64,000 nucleotides of DNA, from contig JBBFLK010000003.1 in the NCBI GenBank assembly GCA_037479115.1, positions 62,001 to 126,000 of the forward strand. The letters are read 5' to 3'. The DNA comes from Anaerohalosphaeraceae bacterium (GTDB lineage: Bacteria; Planctomycetota; Phycisphaerae; Sedimentisphaerales; Anaerohalosphaeraceae). Shown here in pieces: positions 1-8,895 of the stretch (position 1 is the stretch's first letter; each line of letters opens with the position of its first letter). A program made the position numbers and the translations under genes. Below the pieces are notes generated by a model. It worked only from the letters and a program-made list of their open reading frames with translations. It was not told where the DNA came from and made no database searches.

Positions 1-573
1 GAGCATCCAGTCCTGCAGCTGACAATCTGTGCCGTCAATGCTGATGAGCCGCTCTCCGGGGCGGGCTTTTCGAACAATGATTTTTTTGCCGCGGATTTTG
101 TCGTAATCAAAGGCATGGGGCGGCTGGCCGTGCTCGAGCATGGCATAGTTGGTGGCGTCCACGACATTATTGACGCTTCGCATTCCGGCGGCCTGAAGGC
201 GGCGAACCATCCAGTCCGGAGAAGGCCCGACTTTCACCCCCGTGATAATCCGGGCGGTATAGCGGGAGCATAACTGCGACTCTTCGATTTGCACGCTCAC
301 CCAATTCTGAACGGGACTGTCGGACTCCTGAATCGATGCATCCGGCAGCCGCAGGGGTTTTCCATACGCGGCGGCCAGTTCTCGGGCAATACCAATGTGG
401 CTCAGACAGTCCCCGCGATTGCTTGTGATTTCTATGTCGATGACTGTATCGCCGTCAATCTTCTCGATGCTTTCGGTCGGAAACCCCAAGTCGCTCAGCC
501 GTTTGGCGATTTCTTCCGGGCGGATACCTTTGAGGTCAACGTACTCCTGCAGCCATTCCAATGAGATTTTCAT
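1..573 (-). CDS. pheT: Phenylalanyl-tRNA synthetase beta subunit, N-terminal part (runs off the window)
   Basis: The first 191 residues of PheT, which with PheS charges tRNA-Phe in the cytoplasm. The protein opens MKISLEWLQEYVDL, typical of the family. It then passes within about 50 residues to the B3/B4 region (DIEITSNRGDCLSHIGIARE, then NNVVDATNYAMLEHGQPPHAFD, which includes conserved editing-domain sequence). The EMAP/Trbp111-like tRNA-binding domain that normally sits between these blocks in long bacterial PheT is missing, so this is the short form. The start is fixed by the conserved N-terminus, and a good promoter lies about 60 bp upstream. The C-terminal part and any pheS lie outside the window. 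Confidence 0.95.
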   Translation of the reverse strand, partial: MKISLEWLQEYVDLKGIRPEEIAKRLSDLGFPTESIEKIDGDTVIDIEITSNRGDCLSHIGIARELAAAYGKPLRLPDASIQESDSPVQNWVSVQIEESQLCSRYTARIITGVKVGPSPDWMVRRLQAAGMRSVNNVVDATNYAMLEHGQPPHAFDYDKIRGKKIIVRKARPGERLISIDGTDCQLQDWML

Positions 574-937
574 TCTGATTTCTCGTTTCCGGGGCGTTTT
601 GTTCTTTTCTGTTCCGGTATTCAAAACACGTACAATAGCGATATTGGCTTGCGGTGTCAATAAAAGCCAGGGGATTCCGAAAAGAAAACCCAGCCTGCAT
701 GGGTGTGCAAGTCTTTATTTTGAAAAGAGATAGAACTATTTGGATTGCAAGCAGCCGAAAATGTCCTATAAAACACCTTGATTTTGCCAAAATGCCTTAT
801 TAGAATATGGTTTTGGAGGCGTGAGGAAAACTGTTGCGGGGAAAAGGCCTATCAGTTTTCTCACCCATTGTTTTTAGAGAACGCTCATCTGGAAAGAAGG
901 GTTTTGAACGTGTGTTTCAGATGGGCGGGGTAGTTTC
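574..937. other. Intergenic region between divergent pheT and sigma-54 activator gene
   Basis: Apart from the pheT promoter I see no gene, tRNA or repeat. I found no convincing -24/-12 (GG-N10-GC) sigma-54 promoter for the activator downstream. Short open frames on both strands have no family-like features and no ribosome binding site. Confidence 0.5.
632..660 (-). promoter_or_regulatory. Sigma-70-type promoter for pheT
   Basis: Read on the minus strand: TTGACA, 17-bp spacer, TATTGT. It ends about 60 bp before the pheT start and points towards it. Identified by eye, not experimentally supported. Confidence 0.6.
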
Positions 938-1993
938 ATGACCAGTGCCAACGAAACCAACCGCGCACAGGGACGTGCCGCTAAGGGAAAAGTCTGTTCT
1001 GACAGTGTGCCGCCGCTCCGAAAAGACGGCCGTCTGATGGGCGAAGAAAAGACGGCTTTCATCGGGCAGTCCCAGGCCTTTCAGGCGATTGTAGAGACCA
1101 TCCGTTCCGTAGCAGCGCGGCGATGCTGTATTACCATCACGGGGGAAACGGGGACCGGCAAGGAGATGGTTGCCCGGAAGATTCACGAATTTTCGGACCG
1201 CTCGGACAAGGTCTTTATTCCAGTGGACTGCACGACCCTGACCGGACAGCTTTTCGAAAGTCAGTTGTTTGGTCATGTACGCGGCAGTTTTACCGGTGCC
1301 GTTGAAAACACGCTCGGCTTTTTCCGCGCCGCCGACGGCGGAACCATTTTTTTGGATGAAATCAGCGAAATTCCCCTCGAACTTCAGGCCAAACTGCTGC
1401 GGGTCCTTCAGGAAGGCACCGTCACGCCGCTGGGCTCCACGCAGTCCTACAAGATTGATGTGCGGGTGATTTGTGCAACCAATCGCGATTTGCGGCAGAT
1501 GGTCGAGAAAAACCAGTTCCGGGCGGACCTGTTTTATCGGCTGAATGTGATTAATCTGCAGATTCCGCCCCTGCGTCAGCGGCCGGAAGACATTCTGCCG
1601 TTGGCCAATTATTTTCTGGAGAATCTGAGCCGTTTTTATGGAGAGCCCCTCAAAAAGCTCTCTTCGGAAGCGGAGCATCTGCTGCTTCGCTATCGCTGGC
1701 CGGGCAATGTTCGGGAATTGTCCAACGCGATGGAACGGGCCTACGTGCTCAGCCGCGGGATGGTGATTGAGCCGTCTGTCTTGCCGCCGGAGATTTTCAT
1801 GGGCGGTTTCACCCGTGTGGACTCGCCGCTGCCGACGCTGGATGAGGCCAATCAGCGGCTGGTTCAGGAGGCGCTTCGCATCACCAAAGGACGCAAAATG
1901 GAAGCGGCCAGGATTCTCGGCATCGAACGCCGGCGTCTCAATCGGCTCCTCGAAAAGCTGAATATTGAGCCCGCCAAGTTCAAAGACCACTGA
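938..1993 (+). CDS. Sigma-54-dependent transcriptional activator lacking a receiver domain
   Basis: A 351-residue AAA+ bacterial enhancer-binding protein that would hydrolyse ATP to remodel sigma-54 RNA polymerase. Visible motifs: Walker A GETGTGKE at about residues 69-76, the sigma-54-contacting loop as GSFTGA at 116-121 (Ser for the usual Ala), Walker B FLDE at 138-141, and RALWPGNVREL-type sensor II sequence (RWPGNVREL). A Fis-type helix-turn-helix ends the protein (GRKMEAARILGIERRRLNRL). Only about 40 unstructured residues precede the AAA+ core, so there is no response-regulator, GAF or PAS domain. Activity may therefore be controlled by a partner protein, as in PspF, or by expression level. 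No rpoN is in the window and the targets are unknown. Confidence 0.9.
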   Translation: MTSANETNRAQGRAAKGKVCSDSVPPLRKDGRLMGEEKTAFIGQSQAFQAIVETIRSVAARRCCITITGETGTGKEMVARKIHEFSDRSDKVFIPVDCTTLTGQLFESQLFGHVRGSFTGAVENTLGFFRAADGGTIFLDEISEIPLELQAKLLRVLQEGTVTPLGSTQSYKIDVRVICATNRDLRQMVEKNQFRADLFYRLNVINLQIPPLRQRPEDILPLANYFLENLSRFYGEPLKKLSSEAEHLLLRYRWPGNVRELSNAMERAYVLSRGMVIEPSVLPPEIFMGGFTRVDSPLPTLDEANQRLVQEALRITKGRKMEAARILGIERRRLNRLLEKLNIEPAKFKDH

Positions 1994-2058
1994 CGGATAA
2001 CGTCATTGTAGAGCATATTTGTCTTCTTAATGTTTTTGCTTTTTTCAGGAAAATGGCA

Positions 2059-2086
2059 TTGACAGGGGGGCGATTGCCCTTATAAT
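2059..2086 (+). promoter_or_regulatory. Strong promoter for rplM-rpsI
   Basis: TTGACA (2059-2064), 16-bp spacer, perfect TATAAT (2081-2086). The expected transcript start is about 30 bp before the rplM start codon, leaving only a short leader with a GGGAG ribosome binding site. Confidence 0.8.
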
Positions 2087-2123
2087 ATCTCGCTTTCTGA
2101 GAAATGACGGGAGTAGAATTGAT

Positions 2124-2552
2124 ATGAAAAGCTTTTTGGCAAAAAAAGGCCAAGTCGAGCGGAAATGGTGGCTTGTGGATGCGGAAAACAAGGTGCTCGG
2201 ACGCTTGGCCTCGAAAGTGGCGATGATTCTGATGGGCAAAACCAAGCCCATTTATACTCCTCATGTTGATACAGGGGATTATGTAATCGTCGTGAATGCG
2301 GAAAAGATTCGGCTGACCGGACGGAAGCCCCAAACCAAGACGTACACTACGTTTAGTCTCTATCCGGGCGGCCAGAAGATTATTCCGTTTTCGAGGATGA
2401 TTCAGCGGCATCCGGAGCGGGTGATTCAGAAAGCCGTCCAGCGCATGCTGCCGAAAAATCCTCTCAGTGAGCACATGTTGAAGAAGTTGAAGATTTACAA
2501 AGGGCCTCATCACGAGCATGCGGCTCAGAAACCGGTGAAATTAGAATTGTAA
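2124..2552 (+). CDS. rplM: 50S ribosomal protein L13
   Basis: A 142-residue protein matching L13 over its full length: the [17 protein letters not shown] beginning, [17 protein letters not shown], and the [24 protein letters not shown]-terminal region. It is an early-assembling 50S subunit protein. It is followed 19 bp later by rpsI in the usual rplM-rpsI pair and driven by the strong promoter just upstream. Confidence 0.98.
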   Translation: MKSFLAKKGQVERKWWLVDAENKVLGRLASKVAMILMGKTKPIYTPHVDTGDYVIVVNAEKIRLTGRKPQTKTYTTFSLYPGGQKIIPFSRMIQRHPERVIQKAVQRMLPKNPLSEHMLKKLKIYKGPHHEHAAQKPVKLEL

Positions 2553-2571
2553 CAGCGATTCAGGCAGAGCT

Positions 2572-3060
2572 ATGGCTGAAAACGAAACGTACCTGATTGA
2601 TCCGAAGATTCTGGAGAAAAGTGCCTCGGCGCTGACCTCGACGGCTCCGGCAGCTGCCGCCAAGCGCGATGCCGCAGGGTTTGTATGGGGAACAGGGCGC
2701 CGAAAAACATCCGTCGCGCGGGTTCGCCTTAAACCCGGTACCGGAAAGATTGAGGTGAACGGGCGTCCCTTCGAAGAGTATTTTCTGCTCGAGAAGGACC
2801 GCGAGTCGGTTCGCTCTCCGCTGGCGGCGGTCAACGGTCTCCAATCGTTTGACGTGATTGTCAACGTCAAAGGCGGCGGGACGACCGGTCAGGCCGATGC
2901 CGTCAAGCTCGGAATTGCCCGGGCGCTGAAGGACTATGACCCGTCCCTGCTGAAAGTCCTCCGCGACGGCGATTTCCTGACGCGGGACAGCCGAATGGTG
3001 GAAAGAAAGAAGGCCGGAAAGCCCGGTGCCCGCAGGAGTTTCCAGTTCTCCAAGCGTTAA
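2572..3060 (+). CDS. rpsI: 30S ribosomal protein S9
   Basis: A 162-residue protein ending in the invariant S9 tail FSKR, which reaches towards the P-site tRNA in the 30S subunit. The core starts at about residue 42 (GTGRRKTSVARVRLKPG). The first 40 residues are an Ala-rich extension not found in the roughly 130-residue E. coli protein; N-terminal extensions of S9 are known in several phyla. Cotranscribed with rplM and closed by a Rho-independent terminator. Confidence 0.97.
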   Translation: MAENETYLIDPKILEKSASALTSTAPAAAAKRDAAGFVWGTGRRKTSVARVRLKPGTGKIEVNGRPFEEYFLLEKDRESVRSPLAAVNGLQSFDVIVNVKGGGTTGQADAVKLGIARALKDYDPSLLKVLRDGDFLTRDSRMVERKKAGKPGARRSFQFSKR

Positions 3061-3083
3061 CGGCTTTGTTGTTTCGACTTTTC

Positions 3084-3117
3084 AAAACCGCCGGAGCAGG
3101 AATTCGGCGGTTTTTTT
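3084..3117 (+). terminator. Rho-independent terminator after rpsI
   Basis: AAAACCGCCG (3084-3093) pairs perfectly with CGGCGGTTTT (3105-3114), with a loop of 11 nt and a run of seven T from 3111. It lies 24 bp after the rpsI stop. Confidence 0.85.
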
Positions 3118-3189
3118 ATGTTTGTTTCTCTGACGGAAACGACGTACGATACAATTCAGGTTTTGAGTAAAAAGGGAAATGGGGTTTGT

Positions 3190-4197
3190 ATGGTTCGTGT
3201 TGCGATTATCGGTGCAAGCGGCTACACAGGGCTGGAAGCCATTGAAATTCTGCTGCGTCATCCTCGAGCGGAACTGACATATTTAACTGCGCTGCCGGAG
3301 GAATGCGGGCCGGCGGCGGAAGTTTTCGGACAGCTCCGGGGACGTCTGGATATGCCCATCGAGCCGCTGGATATGAACAAACTGGCGGAAAAGGCCGAGG
3401 CGGTTTTGTGCTGTCTGCCGCATAAGGTTTCGATGAGTTTCGTTCCCAAGCTGCTGGCGGCGGGGCTGAAGGTTGTGGATTTCAGCGCCGACTACCGCCT
3501 GCGCGATGCGGCCGTGTATGAAAAATATTATGTGCCCCATACGGATAAGGAAAACCTGGCTCACGCCGTGTACGGGCTTCCGGAGATGAATCGAAAGCAG
3601 ATTCCCTCCGCCCGACTGATTGCCAACCCCGGCTGTTTTCCGACCGGCGCCCTGCTGGCTTTGCTGCCGGTGCTCCGCGAAGGCCTGATTGAGCCCAAGG
3701 GAATCATCGTGAATGCCGTCACGGGTGTCTCCGGCGGCGGCAAAAATCCGAGCCCTGTGTTTCATTTTCCGGCGATGAACGAAAACCTGCTGCCGTACGG
3801 CGTCGGGACTCATCGCCATATGCCGGAGATGGAGCAGGTGGCTTCGGATGCAGCCGGCAAGCCCGTGGAAATCCTCTTTCAGCCCCATGTCGGACCGTTT
3901 GACCGCGGCATTCTTTCCTCGGTTTACGCCGAACCCACAAAGGCCGTCTCGTCTTCCGAGCTGCTTGAACTCTATCGGACTTTTTATCAGAAAGAGCCGT
4001 TTGTACAGGTTCTCTCCAAGCCGCCGGCGCTCAAACACGTGGCCAAGAGCAACTACTGCCATCTTTTCCCCACGGTTGTAAAGGGCCGTCTTGTGATTTT
4101 CTCGGCTATCGACAACCTGATTAAAGGGGCCTCCGGTCAGGCCATTCAGAATTTGAACTTGCTGTACGGTTTTGAAGAGACCCTCGGACTGAAATAA
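3190..4197 (+). CDS. argC: N-acetyl-gamma-glutamyl-phosphate reductase
   Basis: Catalyses the NADPH-dependent third step of arginine/ornithine synthesis from acetylglutamyl phosphate. A 335-residue protein. The N-terminal Rossmann motif is IIGASGYTG at about residues 5-13. The active-site cysteine is C149 in ANPGCFPTG, followed by the conserved HRHMPEMEQ segment and a C-terminal YGFEETLGL end. An in-frame ATG at 3118 would add 24 residues, but it lies inside the rpsI terminator and the extra sequence is not ArgC-like, so the start at 3190 is preferred. No other arg gene is next to it; ribD follows after 21 bp. Confidence 0.95.
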   Translation: MVRVAIIGASGYTGLEAIEILLRHPRAELTYLTALPEECGPAAEVFGQLRGRLDMPIEPLDMNKLAEKAEAVLCCLPHKVSMSFVPKLLAAGLKVVDFSADYRLRDAAVYEKYYVPHTDKENLAHAVYGLPEMNRKQIPSARLIANPGCFPTGALLALLPVLREGLIEPKGIIVNAVTGVSGGGKNPSPVFHFPAMNENLLPYGVGTHRHMPEMEQVASDAAGKPVEILFQPHVGPFDRGILSSVYAEPTKAVSSSELLELYRTFYQKEPFVQVLSKPPALKHVAKSNYCHLFPTVVKGRLVIFSAIDNLIKGASGQAIQNLNLLYGFEETLGLK

Positions 4198-4218
4198 CTT
4201 TTATTCCGGGAGTGCCGG

Positions 4219-5331
4219 ATGGATGCAGAACAGGCCATGCGGCGGGCACTGGAGCTGGCGCGGCAGGGACTGGGCCGGGTCGAGCCGAATCCGGCTGTCG
4301 GGTGTGTGATTGTCAAAGACGGCCGGCTGATTGGCGAAGGATGGCATCGGGAATTTGGGGGACCGCACGCCGAAATCGAGGCCCTTCGGGATTGCCTGCG
4401 GCGGGGAAATGACCCGAAGGGGGCTGCGGTCTATGTGACCCTCGAGCCCTGCTGCTTTACCGGCAAAACCGGCCCCTGTACGAAAGCCCTCATAGAAGCC
4501 GGGGTTGCCAAGGTAATTGCCGCGATGGAAGACCCGTTCCCGAAGGTCAGCGGCCGGGGATTCCAAGAACTTCGGCAGGCGGGGATTTTTACGGAGGCGG
4601 GGCTGTGCCGAAAAGAGGCCGAATCGCTCAACGCTCCCTATCTGAAACATATCCGAACCGGCCGGCCCTGGGTGATTCTCAAATGGGCCCAAAGTCTCGA
4701 TGGAAAACTCGCCCGCCGAAATCCGTCCCAATCTGGCCGGTGGATTTCCAACGAAGCGTGCCGACGGCATGTGCATCAGCTCCGCAGAAAAGTGCAGGGG
4801 ATTTTAACGGGAATTCAAACCGTTCTGCAGGATAATCCCCAACTGACCGTCCGCTTGGATGAGCCGGTTCGAAGACCGCCGGTCCGGATTGTACTGGACA
4901 GCCGATTGCGGATTCCGCTGGATTGCCGGCTTTTGAATGTTCAGGAAGCCCCGACGTGGGTGTTCACAACCCGTGCTTCCTTCCAGAGAGAGCCGCAGAA
5001 GATCCTTCAGCTTCGGCAGGCAGGGGTGGAGGTCCTCGAGGCCGAGCAGAAAGAGCAGCGGTGTGATTTGGCAGATGTGCTGGAGCAGGCAGGCAAACGG
5101 GGGCTTCAGCAGATTCTGGTGGAGGCCGGGCCGACCCTGCTGACGGAGTTTCTCCGGCAAAATCTGGCGGATGAGGTGTATGTTTATGTGGCTTCGCTTC
5201 TGCTCGGGCAGGGGGGCACGGCGGATTTGTCGGCGGCGATATCCTCGCTTGGGCCGCTGGAACTTCGACAGCCGACTCTTCAGATTATGGAGGATAATGT
5301 TCTGATTTCCGCCCGTTTATCGTCCGGCTGA
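4219..5331 (+). CDS. ribD: Bifunctional riboflavin biosynthesis deaminase/reductase RibD
   Basis: Converts the GTP-derived diaminohydroxyphosphoribosylamino-pyrimidine to the ribityl product in riboflavin synthesis. The 370-residue protein has an N-terminal cytidine-deaminase-like domain with the zinc ligands H50 (in HAE), C78 and C87 (PCCFTGKTGPC). The C-terminal reductase domain starts at about residue 150 (GRPWVILKWAQSLDGKLA) and runs to the end. It lies 21 bp after argC and overlaps the convergent ribF by 15 bp, so two riboflavin/flavin cofactor genes meet tail to tail. Confidence 0.95.
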   Translation: MDAEQAMRRALELARQGLGRVEPNPAVGCVIVKDGRLIGEGWHREFGGPHAEIEALRDCLRRGNDPKGAAVYVTLEPCCFTGKTGPCTKALIEAGVAKVIAAMEDPFPKVSGRGFQELRQAGIFTEAGLCRKEAESLNAPYLKHIRTGRPWVILKWAQSLDGKLARRNPSQSGRWISNEACRRHVHQLRRKVQGILTGIQTVLQDNPQLTVRLDEPVRRPPVRIVLDSRLRIPLDCRLLNVQEAPTWVFTTRASFQREPQKILQLRQAGVEVLEAEQKEQRCDLADVLEQAGKRGLQQILVEAGPTLLTEFLRQNLADEVYVYVASLLLGQGGTADLSAAISSLGPLELRQPTLQIMEDNVLISARLSSG

Positions 5332-6303
5332 ATCAGACAAAATCTGCCGGGCTTTTTGGCAGTCGAGGGCGATTTGCCGGATAAGCTCTTCCCGCGATTC
5401 AAAACGCTGCTGATTGCGCAGCCATTCGACAAAGTCCATCGCTAAATATTTTCGGCTTAGGTCCTCAACATTCGACTCGAGCAGATGGGCTTCCAGCAGA
5501 AGAGGGTGGTCGGTCACAAAAGTCTTGGCCCGTCCGATGCTGAAGGCCGCTGGTCTTCGAGCCGGCTGCCGGCAGACCTCTTCCAGAGAATCTCCCACGG
5601 CGACAAAGCCGGCATAGACCCCTTCAGAAGGGATAATCTGTTCTGCGGGCTTGAGATTAGCGGTTGGGAAACCAAGGGTTCTGCCGATGCCTCGTCCTGG
5701 GATGGTTGTTCCGACAAGACGATACGGGCGTGAGAGAATTTGGGCGGCGTGGGCCGCCTTGCCGTCTTCGAGGAGCCGGCGAACGGTGGAACTGGAACAA
5801 ATGATGCTGCGCTGGTCCTGATTCAGATGAACGGTGGTATACGGTACCTCGAGCACTTCAAAACCATATTCCTGTCCGAGCTGTCGGAGTATCTGGAGGG
5901 TTCCGCTTCGCCCGTAGCCGAACGTGAAATTAGGGCCTTCCACAATGGTGCGCGGGGCCAAAGAAGGTACGAGAAAGCGGCTCACGAAGTCCTTCGGCGA
6001 CTGATTCAGAAGCGAAAGGGTATCTCGAATCACAATCAGCACGTCCACACCGCACTGCTCCAGCAGAACGGCCTTCAGCGGCAGGGGGGTCAGGACCCCG
6101 GGGCTTTTCTCCGGATGCAGTACAGCGGCCGGATGGGGGTCGAACGTTATCACAACCAGCGGAGAAGCGAACCGGTCTGCGGCTTGCCGTGCCGTCCGAA
6201 GGATAGCCTGGTGGCCCCGATGAACCCCATCGAAGTTTCCGATTGTCAAAACGGCCCCTTTGGGCGCCAGCTCTTTTATTTCTGCGTCAGAAAGAATTCT
6301 CAT
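5317..6303 (-). CDS. ribF: Bifunctional riboflavin kinase/FAD synthetase
   Basis: Phosphorylates riboflavin to FMN and adenylates FMN to FAD. The 328-residue protein begins with the nucleotidyltransferase domain (TIGNFDGVHRGHQ, the HxGH-type motif) and ends with the flavokinase domain (GRGIGRTLGFPTANL at about residue 200, then the EAHLLES and YAMDFVEWLRNQQRF-like family end). The start MRILSDAEIKEL is chosen because the N-terminus matches the family; the open frame continues 73 codons upstream with low-complexity, non-conserved sequence that crosses the promoter. Confidence 0.93.
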   Translation of the reverse strand: MRILSDAEIKELAPKGAVLTIGNFDGVHRGHQAILRTARQAADRFASPLVVITFDPHPAAVLHPEKSPGVLTPLPLKAVLLEQCGVDVLIVIRDTLSLLNQSPKDFVSRFLVPSLAPRTIVEGPNFTFGYGRSGTLQILRQLGQEYGFEVLEVPYTTVHLNQDQRSIICSSSTVRRLLEDGKAAHAAQILSRPYRLVGTTIPGRGIGRTLGFPTANLKPAEQIIPSEGVYAGFVAVGDSLEEVCRQPARRPAAFSIGRAKTFVTDHPLLLEAHLLESNVEDLSRKYLAMDFVEWLRNQQRFESREELIRQIALDCQKARQILSDSAGR

Positions 6304-6344
6304 GCGGTTTACTCGACTTTCATTCAAAGGGTTTGTTGACGGGC

Positions 6345-6373
6345 ATTGTATCGGTTCGAACGGAAGATGACAA
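6345..6373 (-). promoter_or_regulatory. Promoter for ribF
   Basis: On the minus strand TTGTCA, 17-bp spacer, TACAAT, about 40 bp before the chosen ribF start. This also supports the start at 6303 over the longer frame. No FMN riboswitch-like structure is evident between them. Confidence 0.55.
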
Positions 6374-6447
6374 GGTGCTGAAATCTCTTGACCCGGAGGG
6401 TCTGGTTTGTCATCATTAGAACGGTTTGAAACGGAAAGGTTGACTCG

Positions 6448-6903
6448 ATGCGAAAAGCGATTCAGACGGAGCGGGCCCCGAAAGCACTCGGCCCGTATTC
6501 GCAGGCGGTTCAGGTCGGACAAACCCTATACGTATCGGGGCAGCTGGGGATTGACCCGGCTGCCGGACGGCTGGTGGACGGCGGGACCGCCGACCAGGCC
6601 CGTCAGGCCCTTCTGAATATTCAGGCAATTGTCACGGCAGCCGGTTTTTCCATGCAGGATGTCGTGCAAGTTCAGATTTTTCTGACGGATATGGCCGATT
6701 TTTCCAGTGTCAATGAGGTGTACAAGACCTTTTTCCAGGAACCGTATCCGGCCCGTGCAGCCGTTCAGGCGGCCGGGCTGCCTGCGGGGGCACGCATTGA
6801 GATTTTGGCGGTGGCGCAGAAATCCTCCGGCGTTTCCCTGCGGCGTCCGGGCCTTTCCGCCGCTCGCGCCGCTGAGCATCCGTATGCGGAAGAATACCTT
6901 TGA
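6448..6903 (+). CDS. ridA: RidA/YjgF/UK114 family enamine/imine deaminase
   Basis: Family members hydrolyse reactive enamine/imine intermediates such as 2-aminoacrylate. The 151-residue sequence has the expected LGPYSQAVQVGQTLYVSGQ start, the substrate-binding Arg in YPARAAVQAAGLP and the GARIEILAVA strand that carries the conserved Glu. The core ends near residue 127; the remaining 24 residues are an extra, poorly conserved C-terminal tail. Its stop codon directly abuts the stop codon of the convergent DUF4954 gene. Confidence 0.92.
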   Translation: MRKAIQTERAPKALGPYSQAVQVGQTLYVSGQLGIDPAAGRLVDGGTADQARQALLNIQAIVTAAGFSMQDVVQVQIFLTDMADFSSVNEVYKTFFQEPYPARAAVQAAGLPAGARIEILAVAQKSSGVSLRRPGLSAARAAEHPYAEEYL

Positions 6904-8895
6904 TTACTGCAGCGCTTTGAGTTTTTCCGTCAGCTGCTCGATGGTGTTCTTTTCCTGGTCCAGCTGCGACTGGAATTTCTGAATAATCGGATCCTGCTCC
7001 AGCGTTCCGCACACGGCGGCAAAATCCTCCGACGCAAACCGGTCCGGGTCGTCGATTCCGCAGCCGATCCGCATATCGGGCTCAAATTCTTTTTTGGCAT
7101 CTTCCGTTTGGGCCAGGACAATCTGACGGGATGCATTCCCCGTGTTTTCGAGAATGGACAGGAGGTCTTCAATCGTCCACTGGCGGACGGGTTTGCCTAA
7201 TTCTGATTCGAGGCATTCCTTGACCCAGGCCCATTCATATTCGGCGAAGTTTTTAAAGAGAGACTGAAGACGCACTTCGACGGCGTGGATGGTATCGATG
7301 CGTTCGTTTTCGATATCGAGCAGGAGTGTTTCGAGTACAGCCGAGGGTACAATCAGGCCGCCGCAGTCCACCCAGTCCCCTTCGCCCAGATTGACTGAGC
7401 CGGTCAATTTATCACGGAGGTCAATCAGGGAAATAAATTTTTGTGAAGACAGACGGCGAATGAGTACGCGTCCGAGATACTGTTGAAGGGCCCATTGATA
7501 GAGTTCAAGCCCCCGCTGAGGCAGACAAATTTTCAGATTCTGATAAGAGACAGACTCGGACCCGGAAGGATTCTGTGCAAGCAGTTTGGAAAGGAGCTGA
7601 ATTCCTCGTTTGAGCTTGCGGGCGATGTACGGAGTCATCACATCGCTGATGACCGCATCGAGTTTGGTTGGGGCCTTGCGTATATCCCGCTGACGCCATT
7701 TCATCTGGTCACGGATAAGCCCGATGTTTGCCAGATTCTGTCCCGGATACAGCACACTGCCGCCCGGATGCTCAATGATGTAAGAGAAAGGCAGGTCGGA
7801 GGTGTCGAAGTGTTCATTGTGCCGTCCGAGCACGATGGAAAAGGCGCCGATTCGGGCCGGCCAGGCGAGGAAAGCCCCGGAACCGGTTTTTACGCCGCGT
7901 TCGAAGATGCCCTGCTGATTGGGGCCGAGCCGGTACATATGGTTGGCCTGGTTGGTGCCGCTGCCGGCATTGAAGAAACTGCACAAACCTGCGATGAGCA
8001 GGGTGGATTTATGCTGGCTGACCGTAAATGGACCGGCGAACAGCGAGTAGGCCTGGCCCTGTCCCATTGAGCAGTTGGCAAAAAACACCGAATCCTGCGC
8101 CGTAAACGAACGGGACAGTTCTGTGCCCTGACCGATAAAGCATCGCCGCAGAATCACGAAGTTCCGCACGCGGCTGCCCTCACAGAGAATAAAATCGTTC
8201 GCAATCACACCCGGCCCGACATAAGTCGGGTCCGACGGGTCGCTTCGGATGGTGCCGTTTTCCAGCAGAACCGCCCCCTCTATCCGGGCTGACGGTCCCA
8301 CGCAGACATCGTGAAGGACTCCGCAGTGAAGAATCCGGGCATTTTTGCGAATCCACCCAAAGGGAGTTTTTGTTTCCTCAATCGCATCTTCGATGAGATG
8401 TTTTAATCGCTCAATGAGCAGGGGACGATGCCGGTAAAAGGCCAGAAGATAGGCCAGCTGGCTGCTGAGCCGCTCAAAGAGCGGGATGGCGCGTCGGCCG
8501 TTTTCGTTTACCACACAGGCCGGCGTGCCGTTGCCGAAGGTGCTTTGTCCGCTGCACTGAAGACAGGCGACATCTTCTATCCAGACGTCGTCTTCAATCA
8601 CGTAGTTGGCCAGAATATCCCGAACCCCGCTGATGCGGACGTTGCTACCGATAGTTACGTTGTAAAGACTCACATGGTAGAGTCCGACGGGGCGGGCAAT
8701 GCCGGTATCCTCCTTCGAGACCGCTTCGAACGCCCCCAGACGTACAGGGCCGGAAAAGTGAACATGATGAACAAAAGCAGGATGAAATCCGTCCAGAACC
8801 TCCACTTGGCTCCAGTTCAGGGCTGTGCAGCCCTGAGCGGTGAGGACCTCAATTTCTTTCTCCTGCAGGGGTCTGTATGGACTCGGCTGGTTCAT
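6904..8895 (-). CDS. DUF4954 family protein with left-handed beta-helix repeats
   Basis: A 663-residue protein of the DUF4954 type known mainly from Bacteroidetes and Planctomycetes; function not established. The N-terminus (RPLQEKEIEVLTAQGC) is followed by a domain rich in hexapeptide-like repeats (NVTIGSNVRISGV, NYVIEDDVWIEDV, GPSARIEGAVLLENG, EGSRVRNFVILRRCFIGQG). That fold is shared with acyl- and nucleotidyl-transferases of the LbH class, so an enzymatic role on a sugar nucleotide or similar substrate is possible but unproven. The C-terminal 60 residues end in a coiled coil. The start at MNQPSPYRPL matches the family; the frame is open for 97 more codons through the repeat region upstream, which I judge non-coding. 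Confidence 0.8.
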   Translation of the reverse strand: MNQPSPYRPLQEKEIEVLTAQGCTALNWSQVEVLDGFHPAFVHHVHFSGPVRLGAFEAVSKEDTGIARPVGLYHVSLYNVTIGSNVRISGVRDILANYVIEDDVWIEDVACLQCSGQSTFGNGTPACVVNENGRRAIPLFERLSSQLAYLLAFYRHRPLLIERLKHLIEDAIEETKTPFGWIRKNARILHCGVLHDVCVGPSARIEGAVLLENGTIRSDPSDPTYVGPGVIANDFILCEGSRVRNFVILRRCFIGQGTELSRSFTAQDSVFFANCSMGQGQAYSLFAGPFTVSQHKSTLLIAGLCSFFNAGSGTNQANHMYRLGPNQQGIFERGVKTGSGAFLAWPARIGAFSIVLGRHNEHFDTSDLPFSYIIEHPGGSVLYPGQNLANIGLIRDQMKWRQRDIRKAPTKLDAVISDVMTPYIARKLKRGIQLLSKLLAQNPSGSESVSYQNLKICLPQRGLELYQWALQQYLGRVLIRRLSSQKFISLIDLRDKLTGSVNLGEGDWVDCGGLIVPSAVLETLLLDIENERIDTIHAVEVRLQSLFKNFAEYEWAWVKECLESELGKPVRQWTIEDLLSILENTGNASRQIVLAQTEDAKKEFEPDMRIGCGIDDPDRFASEDFAAVCGTLEQDPIIQKFQSQLDQEKNTIEQLTEKLKALQ

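Noticed and set aside
536-790. An 84-codon minus-strand frame upstream of pheT
   Set aside because: It overlaps the pheT start and spans the pheT promoter, with no ribosome binding site or family features.
917-1990. A 357-codon minus-strand frame opposite the sigma-54 activator
   Set aside because: The plus strand encodes all AAA+ motifs in order; the antisense product has no recognisable domain.
3118-3189. An upstream ATG for argC
   Set aside because: It lies in the T-run of the rpsI terminator and adds 24 residues foreign to ArgC.
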